A stretch of DNA of 64,000 nucleotides, taken from contig CAZYVT010000013.1 in NCBI GenBank assembly GCA_964651335.1, forward strand, positions 18,681 to 82,680. The letters are read 5' to 3'. The notes beneath the pieces were generated by a model. The model was given only the letters and a program-made list of their open reading frames with translations, made no database searches and was not told the DNA's origin. Shown here one piece after another: positions 42,453-51,648 of the stretch (positions within the stretch are counted from its first letter, which is position 1; each line of letters starts with the position of its first letter). This DNA is from 2-02-FULL-66-14 sp964651335 (GTDB taxonomy: Bacteria > Pseudomonadota > Gammaproteobacteria > Burkholderiales > SG8-39). The position numbers and the translations under genes were made by a program.

Positions 42453-43389
42453 CGAGGAATTTCTCCGCGTCGAGCGCGGCCATGCAGCCGCTCCCCGCGC
42501 TCGTGACCGCCTGTCGGTAGACATGGTCCTGCACATCGCCCGCGGCGAACACCCCTGGAACGCTGGTCGCGGTCGCGCTGCCCTCGCGCCCGCCCCGCGT
42601 GACGATATAGCCGTTTTCCATCTCGAGCTGGCCGGAGAAGATCTGCGTGTTCGGCGTATGCCCGATCGCGATGAACAGGCCCTTGACGGCGATGTCGCGC
42701 ATGGCGCCGCCCTTCACCTTCCGGACGCGGATGCCGGTGACGCCGCTCTGGTCGCCGAGCGCTTCCTCCAGGACGGCGCCGAGCTCGAGCGCGATCCTGC
42801 CGTCCGCGGTCTTTTTCATGAGCTTGTCGACCATGATCTTCTCGGCGCGAAACCTGTCGCGGCGGTGTACGAGCGTGACCCTGCTGCAGATGTTCGCGAG
42901 GTAGAGCGCCTCCTCGACCGCGGTGTTGCCGCCGCCGACCACCGCCACCTCCTGTCCCTTGTAGAAGAAGCCGTCGCACGTGGCGCATGCCGAGACTCCG
43001 CGCCCCATGAATTTCTGCTCGGACGGCAACCCGAGGTACTTGGCCGATGCGCCGGTGGCGATGACGAGCGCGTCGCACGTGTAAGTCGCAGAATCGCCTT
43101 CGAGTACGAACGGGCGCGTATCGAGCTTCGCCGTATGGACGTGATCCAGCACGACCTCGGTTTCGAACCGCTCGGCATGCCTGCGGAAACGCTCCATCAG
43201 GTCGGGCCCCTGGACTCCGTCCGCATCGGCAGGCCAGTTATCCACGTCGGTCGTCGTCATGAGCTGTCCTCCCTGCGCAATCCCGGTGACCAGGACCGGC
43301 TTCAGATTGGCTCGTGCGGCGTACACCGCCGCCGAGTAGCCCGCGGGACCGGAACCGAGGATCAGGAGGCGGGCATGACGGGAAGGCAT
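42433..43389 (-). CDS. trxB: Thioredoxin reductase
   Basis: A 318-residue NADPH-dependent flavoprotein. FAD motif GSGPAGYSAAVYAARA, redox-active CATC within GVSACATCDGFFYKG, NADPH motif VVGGGNTAVEEALYL and the C-terminal GVFAAGDVQDHVYRQ are all present. It keeps thioredoxin reduced in the cytosol. The neighbouring order (smr, trxB, then ftsK-lolA-rarA-serS on the other strand) is typical of betaproteobacteria. Confidence 0.96.
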   Translation of the reverse strand: MPSRHARLLILGSGPAGYSAAVYAARANLKPVLVTGIAQGGQLMTTTDVDNWPADADGVQGPDLMERFRRHAERFETEVVLDHVHTAKLDTRPFVLEGDSATYTCDALVIATGASAKYLGLPSEQKFMGRGVSACATCDGFFYKGQEVAVVGGGNTAVEEALYLANICSRVTLVHRRDRFRAEKIMVDKLMKKTADGRIALELGAVLEEALGDQSGVTGIRVRKVKGGAMRDIAVKGLFIAIGHTPNTQIFSGQLEMENGYIVTRGGREGSATATSVPGVFAAGDVQDHVYRQAVTSAGSGCMAALDAEKFLDAQSQA

Positions 43390-43530
43390 GGGGGTCAGCT
43401 CGGATCGATTCGGACAGATACCGCGCCGATTGTAGCAAGGCGATGACCGCGGCCTTCGCGCCTACAAGGACGCACCGGTCTGCTACCATAGGTGTCCTCA
43501 TTGACGGAATGGATGGGGGAAATTCCGGCC

Positions 43531-44199
43531 ATGGCAACCGCAATCTCGACGACAGTGCTGAAAACCGTCCCGCTCTTCGCGGGATTTCTCGACGACCAGT
43601 TGCGCACGCTCGCGGGCGTCGTAACCCGGCGCAACGTGCCGCGCGGCGCCATCGTCATCGTCGAGGGTGATCCGACCGATTCGCTCTACATCGTCATCTC
43701 GGGCCGCCTGAAGGTGATGATGAGCGACGCGGAAGGCAAGGAAGTCATCCTGGCGATGCTCGGCCCCGGTGAGTTTTTCGGCGAGATGGGGCTGATCGAC
43801 GACAGTCCGCGCTCGGCGACCGTGATGGCGGTGGAGCCTTGCGAACTGATCGTGCTCGCAAAGCGCGACTTCAAACGATGCCTGGTCGAGCACTTCGACA
43901 TGGCGATGACCGTGATGCTGGGGCTTGTGCGCCGGCTGCGCGAGGCCGATCGCAAGATCGGCAGCCTCGCGCTGCTCGACGTCTACGGACGCGTCGCGCG
44001 GCTCTTGCTCGACATGTCGGAGATGGTGAACGGGCAGAGGATCGTCACCAAGCGCCTGCCGAAGCAGGACATCGCGAAGATGATCGGCGCTTCGCGCGAG
44101 ATGGTCAGCCGCGTGATGAAGGACCTGCAGCTGGGAGGCTTCATCGAGGTGAAGGGATCACAAATCGTGCTGCGGGACAAGATCCTGCTGCCGGAGTGA
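43531..44199 (+). CDS. Crp/Fnr-family transcriptional regulator
   Basis: A 222-residue regulator with a cyclic-nucleotide-binding-like beta barrel (GDPTDSLYIVISGRLKV; GEFFGEMGLIDDSPRSATV is the phosphate-binding cassette with the conserved Arg) and a C-terminal winged helix (QDIAKMIGASREMVSRVMKD). There are no Fnr-type N-terminal cysteines. The cassette supports nucleotide binding as in Crp, though the ligand is unproven. ATG 43531 is preferred; GTG 43492 in frame is possible. It is divergent from trxB. Confidence 0.9.
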   Translation: MATAISTTVLKTVPLFAGFLDDQLRTLAGVVTRRNVPRGAIVIVEGDPTDSLYIVISGRLKVMMSDAEGKEVILAMLGPGEFFGEMGLIDDSPRSATVMAVEPCELIVLAKRDFKRCLVEHFDMAMTVMLGLVRRLREADRKIGSLALLDVYGRVARLLLDMSEMVNGQRIVTKRLPKQDIAKMIGASREMVSRVMKDLQLGGFIEVKGSQIVLRDKILLPE

Positions 44200-44232
44200 G
44201 CGTGAAATGGATTCCGAGCAAAGGAGCGGTGC

Positions 44233-44916
44233 ATGAAATCGACGCGTAGGATTCTCGCGCTGGCGGCTGCCGCGGCGCTTGCAGCGGGTACCGATTGCGT
44301 ACTTGCCAATACCGGTACCGTGACCCATGTTGCGGGCACCTTGTCGGCCAAGAAAGCCGATGGCAGCACGCGTGTGCTGTCACCGAGGGCGCTGGTGGGG
44401 ACCGGCGACACGATCAGCACCGAGCGCGACAGCCACGCACAGATCCGCTTTGCCGACGGCGGCCAGGTGACGCTCACGCCGAGTACGTCGATGCAAATCG
44501 AAAGCTTCCGCTTCGCGAAGGACAAGCCCAAGGACGACTCGTTTCTGTTCGGTCTCTTCAAAGGCGGGCTGCGCGTGGTGACCGGGATTGTCGGCAACCG
44601 CAGCCGGAACAAGTTTCAGATGGGAACCGCGACCGCGACCATCGGCATCCGCGGCACTACGTTCAGCGCGCATGACTGCCTGACGTCCGCCTGCGGGCAG
44701 TTGAAACCGGGTGTGTATTTTGGAGTCACGAACGGCAGCGTGATGGTGAGCAACCCGGCGGGCCAGCTTCGCCTCGCCGCGGGGCAGTTCAGCATCGTCG
44801 AAAAGGGCCAGCGCCCGCGCCTCACCGACAACCCCGGCCTGGCGATTGCGCCGCCGCAGGCTTTTTCGCGGCCGGCGGCTTCGGGTGGCAAGCCCGCTGA
44901 GTGCGTCGTGCGCTAG
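44233..44916 (+). CDS. FecR-domain periplasmic protein
   Basis: A 227-residue exported protein with signal peptide (MKSTRRILALAAAAALAAGT...) and a FecR beta-domain: LVGTGDTISTERDSHAQIRF, ADGGQVTLTPSTSMQIESF and the repeat VTGIVGNRSRNKFQMGT. ATIGIRGTTF is a hallmark. Unlike FecR of iron signalling, there is no FecI or TonB receptor nearby, so it is one of the stand-alone FecR proteins of unknown role. A strong terminator follows. Confidence 0.85.
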   Translation: MKSTRRILALAAAAALAAGTDCVLANTGTVTHVAGTLSAKKADGSTRVLSPRALVGTGDTISTERDSHAQIRFADGGQVTLTPSTSMQIESFRFAKDKPKDDSFLFGLFKGGLRVVTGIVGNRSRNKFQMGTATATIGIRGTTFSAHDCLTSACGQLKPGVYFGVTNGSVMVSNPAGQLRLAAGQFSIVEKGQRPRLTDNPGLAIAPPQAFSRPAASGGKPAECVVR

Positions 44917-44942
44917 AAACCGCCCGACATTTGTTTTCCAAG

Positions 44943-44973
44943 CCCCCGCCGCGGCGGGGGTTTTTGTTTTTTG
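44943..44973 (+). terminator. Rho-independent terminator after the FecR gene
   Basis: The stem CCCCCGCC/GGCGGGGG (44943-44960) forms a GC-rich palindrome with a minimal loop, followed by TTTTTGTTTTTT. It lies in the gap before ftsK, so ftsK should have its own promoter in the few tens of bases downstream. Confidence 0.85.
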
Positions 44974-45003
44974 CGGTAAACTGTTCCATTCCGGCCAGGC
45001 ACC

Positions 45004-47283
45004 ATGGCGGCGGCAGACAAGACCCAAGGCGCACCCCTTCCGGCAAAGCTCGCGGGCCTGCTGCGCGAGGCGAAATGGCTGGTTGCAGTGGCTGCTGCTG
45101 CCTATCTGCTGCTCATTCTGCTCACGTTTCAAAAGGGCGACCCGGGCTGGTCGCATAGCGCCACGTCGGCCGTGGCGCAAAATGCGGGCGGACGATTCGG
45201 CGCCTGGCTGGCCGATGTCCTGCTTTATGTGTTCGGTCTGTCAGCATACTGGTGGGCCGTCCTTTGCCTGTACATCGTGGTGCGAGGCTACCGGCGGCTG
45301 GAGGGTTCGGCGTTGATCGATCGCAGGCCAATTGCGATCGCGCTGGTCGGCTTCGCGCTCCTGATTGTTTCCAGCGCTTCGGTCGAGGCGCTGCGGCTGC
45401 AGTCGATTCGTGCCGAGCTGCCGCTTGCGCCTGGCGGGCTCCTCGGCAACGCCGTCAGTGTGCTCAGTGCATCGCATCTTGGGTACACCGGGGCGACGCT
45501 CGTGCTGCTCACGCTGGCGGCGGTCGGGTTCAGCCTGTTCACGGGTATTTCCTGGATCGCGGTGGCCGAACTGGCGGGCCTGGTGCTCGAAGGGTTTTCC
45601 TCGCTCGCGCTGCGCCTGTGGGACCGGCGGCGCGACCGCAAGCTCGGCGAGATCGCGCGCGAGGAGCGCGAGGTCGTGGTCGAGGCGGAGAAGAAGCGTG
45701 AAGAGGAGCACCCGCCGCTGGTCATTGCGCCGCCTGTCGTGGAGATCAAGAAATCGGAGCGCGTCCACAAGGAAAAGCAGGCGCCGCTCTTCGAGGAGCT
45801 GCCCGACACGCCGCTGCCGCCGCTCAAGCTCCTCGACGAGCCGGGGCGCGAAGGCGAGCAGGTGAGCCCCGAGACGCTCGAATACACCTCGCGCCTGATC
45901 GAAAAGAAGCTCTCCGACTTCGGCGTCTCGGTGAAGGTGCTCGCCGCATATCCCGGCCCCGTGATCACGCGCTACGAGATCGAGCCCTCGGTCGGCGTGA
46001 AAGGCAGCCAGGTCGTGAACCTGGTGAGGGATCTGGCGCGCGCGCTGTCCGTGGTCGCAATCCGCGTGGTCGAGACCATTCCGGGCAAGTCGTGCATGGG
46101 CCTCGAGATCCCGAATCCGCACCGCCAGACCGTGCGGCTGTCGGAGATCCTGGGCTCCGAGGCGTACCACACTGCGCACTCGCCGCTCGCGCTCGCGCTC
46201 GGCAAGGACATCGCCGGCAATCCGGTGATCACCGATCTGGGAAAGATGCCGCACCTGCTCGTCGCCGGCACCACGGGCTCCGGCAAATCGGTCGCGCTCA
46301 ACGCGATGATTTTGTCGCTGCTCTACAAATCCGAACCGCGGAACGTGCGCCTGATCCTGGTCGATCCCAAGATGCTCGAGCTCTCCGTCTATCAGGACAT
46401 TCCGCACCTGCTCGCGCCCGTGGTCACCGACATGAAGCAGGCGGCGAACGCGCTCAACTGGTGCGTTGCGGAGATGGACCGGCGCTACCGGCTGATGTCC
46501 TGGCTGGGCGTGCGCAACCTTTCCGGGTACAACCACAAGATCGCGGACGCCGAGAAGCACGGCCGCACGATCGAAGACCCGAACACCATCGATTCGGGCG
46601 AGCCACAGCCATTGAAGGCGATGCCGGTGATCGTGGTGGTGATCGACGAACTCGCCGACCTGATGATCGTTGCCGGCAAAAAGGTCGAGGAGCTGGTCGT
46701 GCGACTCGCGCAGAAGGCGCGCGCGGCCGGAGTCCATCTCATCCTCGCGACGCAACGGCCTTCGGTGGATGTCATCACCGGGCTCATCAAGGCGAACATT
46801 CCCGCGCGCATCGCGTTCCAGGTTTCCTCGAAAGTGGATTCGCGCACCATCCTCGACCAGTCGGGCGCGGAGGCGCTGCTCGGCGCGGGCGACATGCTGT
46901 ACCTGCCGCCCGGCACGGGACTGCCGCAGCGGGTGCACGGCGCATTCGTCGCCGATCACGAAGTGCACAAGGTAGTCGAACACCTGAAGGGCCTGGCGGC
47001 ACCGGAATACCTCGAGGAAGTGCTCGAGCCCGCGGCTGGCGATGAAGCGGCGGCAGGCGGCGGCAACGGCGAGCTCCCCGGCGAGAAGGACCCGCTCTAC
47101 GATCAGGCGGTGGAGATCGTGGTGCGCACCCGCCGGCCTTCGATTTCGCTGGTGCAGCGCCATCTGCGGATCGGCTACAACCGGGCTGCGCGCCTGATCG
47201 AGGAGATGGAGCGCGCCGGGCTCGTGTCTCCGATGCAATCGAACGGCAACCGCGAAGTGCTCGTTCCCGCGCGAGCCGAGTAA
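45004..47283 (+). CDS. ftsK: DNA translocase FtsK
   Basis: A 759-residue septal DNA pump for chromosome dimer resolution and division. The N-terminus has about four membrane segments, a short charged linker (EAEKKREEEHPP region), then the alpha/beta motor with Walker A GTTGSGKS, Walker B VVIDELADLM and the ATQRPSVDVITGLIKANIP loop. The C-terminal gamma winged helix (YDQAVEIVVRTRRPSISLVQ) recognises KOPS-like sites. The linker is short compared with E. coli FtsK, as in other betaproteobacteria. Confidence 0.95.
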   Translation: MAAADKTQGAPLPAKLAGLLREAKWLVAVAAAAYLLLILLTFQKGDPGWSHSATSAVAQNAGGRFGAWLADVLLYVFGLSAYWWAVLCLYIVVRGYRRLEGSALIDRRPIAIALVGFALLIVSSASVEALRLQSIRAELPLAPGGLLGNAVSVLSASHLGYTGATLVLLTLAAVGFSLFTGISWIAVAELAGLVLEGFSSLALRLWDRRRDRKLGEIAREEREVVVEAEKKREEEHPPLVIAPPVVEIKKSERVHKEKQAPLFEELPDTPLPPLKLLDEPGREGEQVSPETLEYTSRLIEKKLSDFGVSVKVLAAYPGPVITRYEIEPSVGVKGSQVVNLVRDLARALSVVAIRVVETIPGKSCMGLEIPNPHRQTVRLSEILGSEAYHTAHSPLALALGKDIAGNPVITDLGKMPHLLVAGTTGSGKSVALNAMILSLLYKSEPRNVRLILVDPKMLELSVYQDIPHLLAPVVTDMKQAANALNWCVAEMDRRYRLMSWLGVRNLSGYNHKIADAEKHGRTIEDPNTIDSGEPQPLKAMPVIVVVIDELADLMIVAGKKVEELVVRLAQKARAAGVHLILATQRPSVDVITGLIKANIPARIAFQVSSKVDSRTILDQSGAEALLGAGDMLYLPPGTGLPQRVHGAFVADHEVHKVVEHLKGLAAPEYLEEVLEPAAGDEAAAGGGNGELPGEKDPLYDQAVEIVVRTRRPSISLVQRHLRIGYNRAARLIEEMERAGLVSPMQSNGNREVLVPARAE

Positions 47284-47287
47284 AGCG

Positions 47288-47899
47288 GTGCGTCGCCTCG
47301 CCGTGCTTGCCGCGCTGGTCGTTTCGGCGGGCGCCCACGCCTCGAGCCTGGAGCGCTTCCAGGTGTACGTGCGAACCACGCAGGCGGCGCGCGCCGACTT
47401 CGAGCAGAAGGTGTATGACCGCAACAGCAAGCTGGTCCAGCAATCCCGCGGCAGCTTCGTGTTCCTGCGCCCGGGCAAGTTCCGCTGGATCTATGCGAAG
47501 CCCTATCCGCAGCTCATCGTCGGCGACGGCGAGCGCGTCTGGATTTACGACGAAGATCTGAACCAGGTGACGGTGCGGCGCCTGGAGCGCGCACTGGGCT
47601 CCACCCCGGCCGCGCTGCTCGCGGGCGCCTCCGATGTCGAGAAGGCATTCGAGCTTTCCGACGCAGGCGACAAGGAAGGGCTGGCATGGCTCGAAGCCCG
47701 GCCGCGGGAGCGCGAGGCGGGATTCGAGCGCGTACGGCTCGGCTTGGGCGTCGCCGGTGTCGAGGCGATGGAACTCGTCGATCACTTCGGACAGACCACG
47801 GTGCTGCGGTTTTCCGGCATCGTGCGCAATCCCAGGCTCGACGGGTCCGAATTCCGTTTCACGCCGCCGAAAGGCGCCGACGTGCTCGGAGAAAAGTGA
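47288..47899 (+). CDS. lolA: Outer-membrane lipoprotein carrier protein
   Basis: A 203-residue periplasmic chaperone that ferries lipoproteins from LolCDE to LolB. It has a signal peptide (MRRLAVLAALVVSAGAHA), RADFEQKVYDRNSKLVQQSR, and the core FLRPGKFRWIYAKPYPQLIVGDG shared by LolA. The start is GTG 47288. The stop overlaps the rarA GTG. The ftsK-lolA-rarA-serS order is conserved. Confidence 0.94.
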   Translation: MRRLAVLAALVVSAGAHASSLERFQVYVRTTQAARADFEQKVYDRNSKLVQQSRGSFVFLRPGKFRWIYAKPYPQLIVGDGERVWIYDEDLNQVTVRRLERALGSTPAALLAGASDVEKAFELSDAGDKEGLAWLEARPREREAGFERVRLGLGVAGVEAMELVDHFGQTTVLRFSGIVRNPRLDGSEFRFTPPKGADVLGEK

Positions 47900-49194
47900 A
47901 GGACCTGTTCGGCAAGCCCGAGCCGCGGGCGCCGCTCGCCGACCGCCTGCGCCCCAAGTCGCTCGACGAAGTGGTCGGCCAGCGGCACCTGCTCGGGCCG
48001 GGCAAGCCCTTGCGGCTCGCATTCGAGTCGGGCAAGCCGCACTCGATGATCCTGTGGGGGCCGCCCGGAACCGGGAAGACGACCATCGCGCGCCTGATGG
48101 CGAAAGCGTTCGATGCCGAATTCCTCGCGATCTCGGCTGTTTTTTCCGGCGTGAAGGACATTCGCGAAGCGGTCCAGGCGGCGGAGCACGAGCTGGCGCG
48201 CTCCGGCCGGCACACGATCCTGTTCGTCGATGAAGTGCACCGCTTCAACAAGGCGCAGCAGGATGCATTTCTGCCGTACGTGGAACGGGGATTGGTGACA
48301 CTCGTCGGCGCGACCACCGAGAACCCTTCGTTCGAGGTCATCAGCGCGCTGCTGTCGCGCGCCACGGTATACGTGCTGGAGAGCCTGTCCGGAGATGATC
48401 TGGCTGTCCTGCTCGACCGCACCGGTGTGCGCGCAGATGCCCAGGCGCGGGCACGCCTGATCGGTTTTGCCGACGGAGATGCGCGCCGGCTGCTGAACGC
48501 GGTGGAAATCCTCGAGATTGCCGCGCCTGCCGCCGCAATCGAGGAGATCGACGGGCCGTTCGTAGAGAACACACTGGCGAAAAACCTGCGGCGCTTCGAC
48601 AAGCAGGGCGAGCAGTTCTACGACCAGATCTCGGCGCTGCACAAGTCGGTGCGAGGCTCCGACCCAAATGCTGCGCTCTACTGGATGGTGCGCATGCTCG
48701 ATGGCGGCGCCGATCCGCTCTACGTCGGCAGGCGCGTGGTGCGCATGGCAGTGGAAGATATCGGACTAGCTGATCCCAGGGCCCTGCGGCTCGCGCTCGA
48801 TGCCTGCGAAACCTACGAGCGCCTCGGCTCGCCCGAAGGCGAGCTGGCGCTCGCCGAAGCGGTGATCTACATGGCCTGCGCCGCAAAATCGAACGCCGTC
48901 TACACTGCCTATAATGCGGCCCGCGCCTTCGTCGCCGAGGACGGGACGCGCCCGGTGCCGCTGCACATCCGCAACGCGCCGACGCGGCTGATGAAGGACC
49001 TCGGTTACGGCAAGGCCTACCGCTACGCCCACGACGAGGAGGGCGCCTACGCGGCCGGCGAGAACTACTTCCCGGAGGGCATGCCGGCGGTCGAGTGGTA
49101 TCGTCCGACCGAGCGCGGCCTGGAAGCGAAGATCCGGGAAAAGCTCGAACGACTCCGCAGCCTCGACGCAACTTCAGCCAAGAAACGGACATGA
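47896..49194 (+). CDS. rarA: Replication-associated recombination protein A (AAA+ ATPase)
   Basis: A 432-residue MgsA/RarA ATPase acting at stalled replication forks. Clamp-loader-like AAA+ domain with PLADRLRPKSLDEVVGQRHL, Walker A GPPGTGKTT, Walker B LFVDEVHRFNKAQQD, sensor GATTENPSF, and the tetramerisation C-domain (IRNAPTRLMKDLGYGKAYRY; ENYFPEG). The start is the GTG overlapping the lolA stop; the open frame upstream is antisense-like. ATGA overlap with serS follows. Confidence 0.95.
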   Translation: MKDLFGKPEPRAPLADRLRPKSLDEVVGQRHLLGPGKPLRLAFESGKPHSMILWGPPGTGKTTIARLMAKAFDAEFLAISAVFSGVKDIREAVQAAEHELARSGRHTILFVDEVHRFNKAQQDAFLPYVERGLVTLVGATTENPSFEVISALLSRATVYVLESLSGDDLAVLLDRTGVRADAQARARLIGFADGDARRLLNAVEILEIAAPAAAIEEIDGPFVENTLAKNLRRFDKQGEQFYDQISALHKSVRGSDPNAALYWMVRMLDGGADPLYVGRRVVRMAVEDIGLADPRALRLALDACETYERLGSPEGELALAEAVIYMACAAKSNAVYTAYNAARAFVAEDGTRPVPLHIRNAPTRLMKDLGYGKAYRYAHDEEGAYAAGENYFPEGMPAVEWYRPTERGLEAKIREKLERLRSLDATSAKKRT

Positions 49195-50465
49195 TCGACA
49201 TCCAGCTGCTGAGAACCGAGCTGGACGGCGTGATCGCGCGGCTGACGAGACGCGGCTATCCGTTCGACCGCAAGGTCTTTCTGGCGTTGGAAGCGGAGCG
49301 CAAGGACATCCAGACCCGCACCCAGGAATTGCAGGCGGCGCGAAACGCCAACGCGAAACGAATCGGCCAGGCGAAGTCCAGGGGCGAAGATGTGTCCGCG
49401 ATGATGGTCGATGCCTCTGCCGTGAATGCCAAGCTGGGCGAGCTGGAGAAAACGCTCGCCGACGTGCAGCAGCGCCTGCAAGCCGTGCTGGCAGACGTGC
49501 CGAACCTGCCGCACGAGAGCGTGCCGTCGGGGACGAGGTCGGAAGAAAACCTCGAGCAGCGCAGGTGGGGCAGTCCGCGCACGTTTTCATTCACGGTGAA
49601 GGATCATGTGGACGTGGGCGCGGGCCTCGGGCTGCTCGACTTCGAAACCGCGGCGAAGCTTTCCGGCGCGCGCTTTGCGGTGATGAAGGGTGCGCTTGCG
49701 CGCCTGCATCGTGCCATCGCCCAGTTCATGCTCGACGTGCACACGCAGGAGCACGGCTACACCGAGGTGTACGTGCCCTACATGGTGAGTGGCGAAGCGG
49801 CGAACGGGGTGACGAGCCTCGCCAAATTCAAGGACGACCTGTTCAAGATCGAAGGCCGTGATCTGTACCTCATTCCCACCGCGGAGTACCCGGTCACCAA
49901 CTTCGTGCGCGGAGAAATCGTTCCATTCGAGAGCCTGCCGCTCAAGTTCGTTTGCCACTCGCCGTGCTTCCGCTCCGAGGCGGGCGCGGCCGGCAAGGAC
50001 ACGCGCGGCATGATCCGCAATCACCAGTTCGACAAGGTCGAGCTGGTGAGAATCGAGCGGCCGGAGAGTTCCTATCCGGGGCTGGAAGAGCTGACCGCGC
50101 ACGCCGAGGCGATCCTGCAGCGGCTGGAACTCCCGTACCGCGTGGTGACGCTGTGCACCGGCGACACGGGTTTCTCCGCGGCGAAGACCTATGACATCGA
50201 AGTGTGGCTTCCCGCGCAGAACACGTACCGGGAGATTTCGTCGTGCTCGAACTTCGAGGCCTTCCAGGCGCGGCGCATGCAGGCGCGATTCAGGAACGAG
50301 AAAGGCAAGCCCGAGCTTGCGCACACCCTCAACGGATCCGGGCTCGCGGTCGGCAGAACGCTGGTCGCGATCCTCGAAAACTACCAGAACGCCGACGGTT
50401 CGGTAGCGATCCCCGAGGTGCTGCGCCCCTACATGAACGGGGCGGAGAGAATCACCCGCGCCTGA
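49191..50465 (+). CDS. serS: Seryl-tRNA synthetase
   Basis: A 424-residue class II synthetase. The N-terminal coiled-coil arm (residues about 30-100) binds the long variable arm of tRNA-Ser. Core motifs: motif 2 FRSEAGAAGKDTRGMIRNHQF, shown here as FRSEAG and RGMIRNHQF, and motif 3 NGSGLAVGRTLVAILENYQ. ATG 49191 overlaps the rarA stop. The gene for its substrate tRNA-Ser(CGA) lies 25 bases downstream. Confidence 0.96.
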   Translation: MIDIQLLRTELDGVIARLTRRGYPFDRKVFLALEAERKDIQTRTQELQAARNANAKRIGQAKSRGEDVSAMMVDASAVNAKLGELEKTLADVQQRLQAVLADVPNLPHESVPSGTRSEENLEQRRWGSPRTFSFTVKDHVDVGAGLGLLDFETAAKLSGARFAVMKGALARLHRAIAQFMLDVHTQEHGYTEVYVPYMVSGEAANGVTSLAKFKDDLFKIEGRDLYLIPTAEYPVTNFVRGEIVPFESLPLKFVCHSPCFRSEAGAAGKDTRGMIRNHQFDKVELVRIERPESSYPGLEELTAHAEAILQRLELPYRVVTLCTGDTGFSAAKTYDIEVWLPAQNTYREISSCSNFEAFQARRMQARFRNEKGKPELAHTLNGSGLAVGRTLVAILENYQNADGSVAIPEVLRPYMNGAERITRA

Positions 50466-50490
50466 TAAAATCCGCGCTTTGCTCGACCGC

Positions 50491-50580
50491 GGAGAGATGG
50501 CAGAGTGGTCGATTGCGGCAGACTCGAAATCTGTTGTACCGCTTGCGGTACCGGGGGTTCGAATCCCTCTCTCTCCGCCA
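50491..50580 (+). tRNA. tRNA-Ser (anticodon CGA)
   Basis: A 90-base class II tRNA. Acceptor GGAGAGA/TCTCTCC, anticodon loop CTCGAAA with CGA reading TCG codons, a long variable arm (TGTACCGCTTGCGGTACC region), T arm GGGGGTTCGAATCCCT and an encoded CCA. It lies just after serS and could be co-transcribed with it. Confidence 0.95.
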
Positions 50581-50592
50581 GATAGTCCGCAG

Positions 50593-50621
50593 CTCCGGTG
50601 CCGATTCTCTCGGCTCCGGAG
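50593..50621. terminator. Hairpin between tRNA-Ser and the cyclase gene
   Basis: CTCCGGTGCCGA (50593-50604) pairs with TCGGCTCCGGAG (50610-50621) through 12 bp with one mismatch and a five-base TTCTC loop. A short AATTTT follows on the plus strand after ten bases. It probably ends the serS-tRNA transcript and possibly the convergent catabolic operon, though the U-tract is weak. Confidence 0.55.
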
Positions 50622-50647
50622 AGTGATCCGAATTTTCAAACCCTGCG

Positions 50648-51616
50648 CTACTTGATCGCCATCGGATTGATGGGCGACCCGACCGCCTGCGTGACCGGCA
50701 GCGGCGGTGCACAAAAGAAGAACTCGTAGACGCGATCTTTGGCGCAGTCGGCGGCCAGGTCCCGAAGATAAAAGATCTCACCCATGGTGATGCCTATCAT
50801 CGGAATTACCACCCAATGCCAGGGCTGACTCGCATCGCTGGTTTCATTGGGGCGCACCTCACAGCCCCAGGTGTCGGTGCAGATCGCGGCGATTTCCTTC
50901 CTGTAGATCCAGTCGCAGGTCTCGAACGCAAGCCCCGGGGCGTCGCCTCCTGCGTAGCCTCCCCATTCGCCGCTGTCCAGTCGCTGTTCCATCTGGCCCG
51001 TGCGCACGATGACGAAATCGCCGCGCCGGACCTCCACCCCCTGGGCCTTGGCAGCGGCGTCGAGATCCTCGCTGGTGATCGCCGTACCGTCCGCGAGGCA
51101 GGGTACGCCAAGGTGCCGTGCCACATCGAGCAGCACGCCGCGCCCGACCATGCGGTCCTTCACCTTCTCGATGCCGTTCTTCTGCGCACCGTTGCAATCG
51201 ACCAGACGCGCGTCGTAGCCGTTCCACATCTTGTCGTCATAGAAAATGTGGCCAAGCGCGTCCCATTGGGTACCGCACTGCATCGGCAGCGACACCATGT
51301 CGTCGGCATAGCGCAGGCCGCCCTTGTCCTGTACGCCGGAGACCGCGTCGGTTCCGGTGGCGAGCATGGTGTGGATCGGGTTGAAGCGGTTGCCCCATAG
51401 CCCCTTCTGCGGCCCGTTCCGGTCAAAATTGAGACCCAACGAAAAAACCTTGCCGCGCCGGATGAGTTTTCCAGCGGCGGCGATATCGGCTGGTGAGATG
51501 AAGTTGAGCGTCCCTGCTTCGTCGTCTGGCCCCCAACGGCCCCAGTTCTTGCACCGCTCCGCGCTTTCGCGCAGATACTTCATATCGAAACGCTTTTCGT
51601 CGTATCGCTTTACCAT
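50648..51616 (-). CDS. Cyclase-family hydrolase (kynurenine-formamidase-like fold)
   Basis: A 322-residue cyclase-family protein. Family members use a metal site HxGTHxDxxxH; here the corresponding segment is LPMQCGTQWDALGHIFYDD. The first and second histidines are replaced by glutamine while Asp and the last His remain. DFVIVRTGQME and WGGYAGGDAPGL are the usual second half. The family includes formamidases and ring-opening hydrolases. The start ATG 51616 follows GGAAGGGGA; the frame begins 12 codons earlier, overlapping the SDR. It is last in a three-gene minus-strand operon. Confidence 0.85.
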   Translation of the reverse strand: MVKRYDEKRFDMKYLRESAERCKNWGRWGPDDEAGTLNFISPADIAAAGKLIRRGKVFSLGLNFDRNGPQKGLWGNRFNPIHTMLATGTDAVSGVQDKGGLRYADDMVSLPMQCGTQWDALGHIFYDDKMWNGYDARLVDCNGAQKNGIEKVKDRMVGRGVLLDVARHLGVPCLADGTAITSEDLDAAAKAQGVEVRRGDFVIVRTGQMEQRLDSGEWGGYAGGDAPGLAFETCDWIYRKEIAAICTDTWGCEVRPNETSDASQPWHWVVIPMIGITMGEIFYLRDLAADCAKDRVYEFFFCAPPLPVTQAVGSPINPMAIK

Positions 51617-51648
51617 GATTTCCCCTTCCGCAGGGTGAGAATTCCAAA

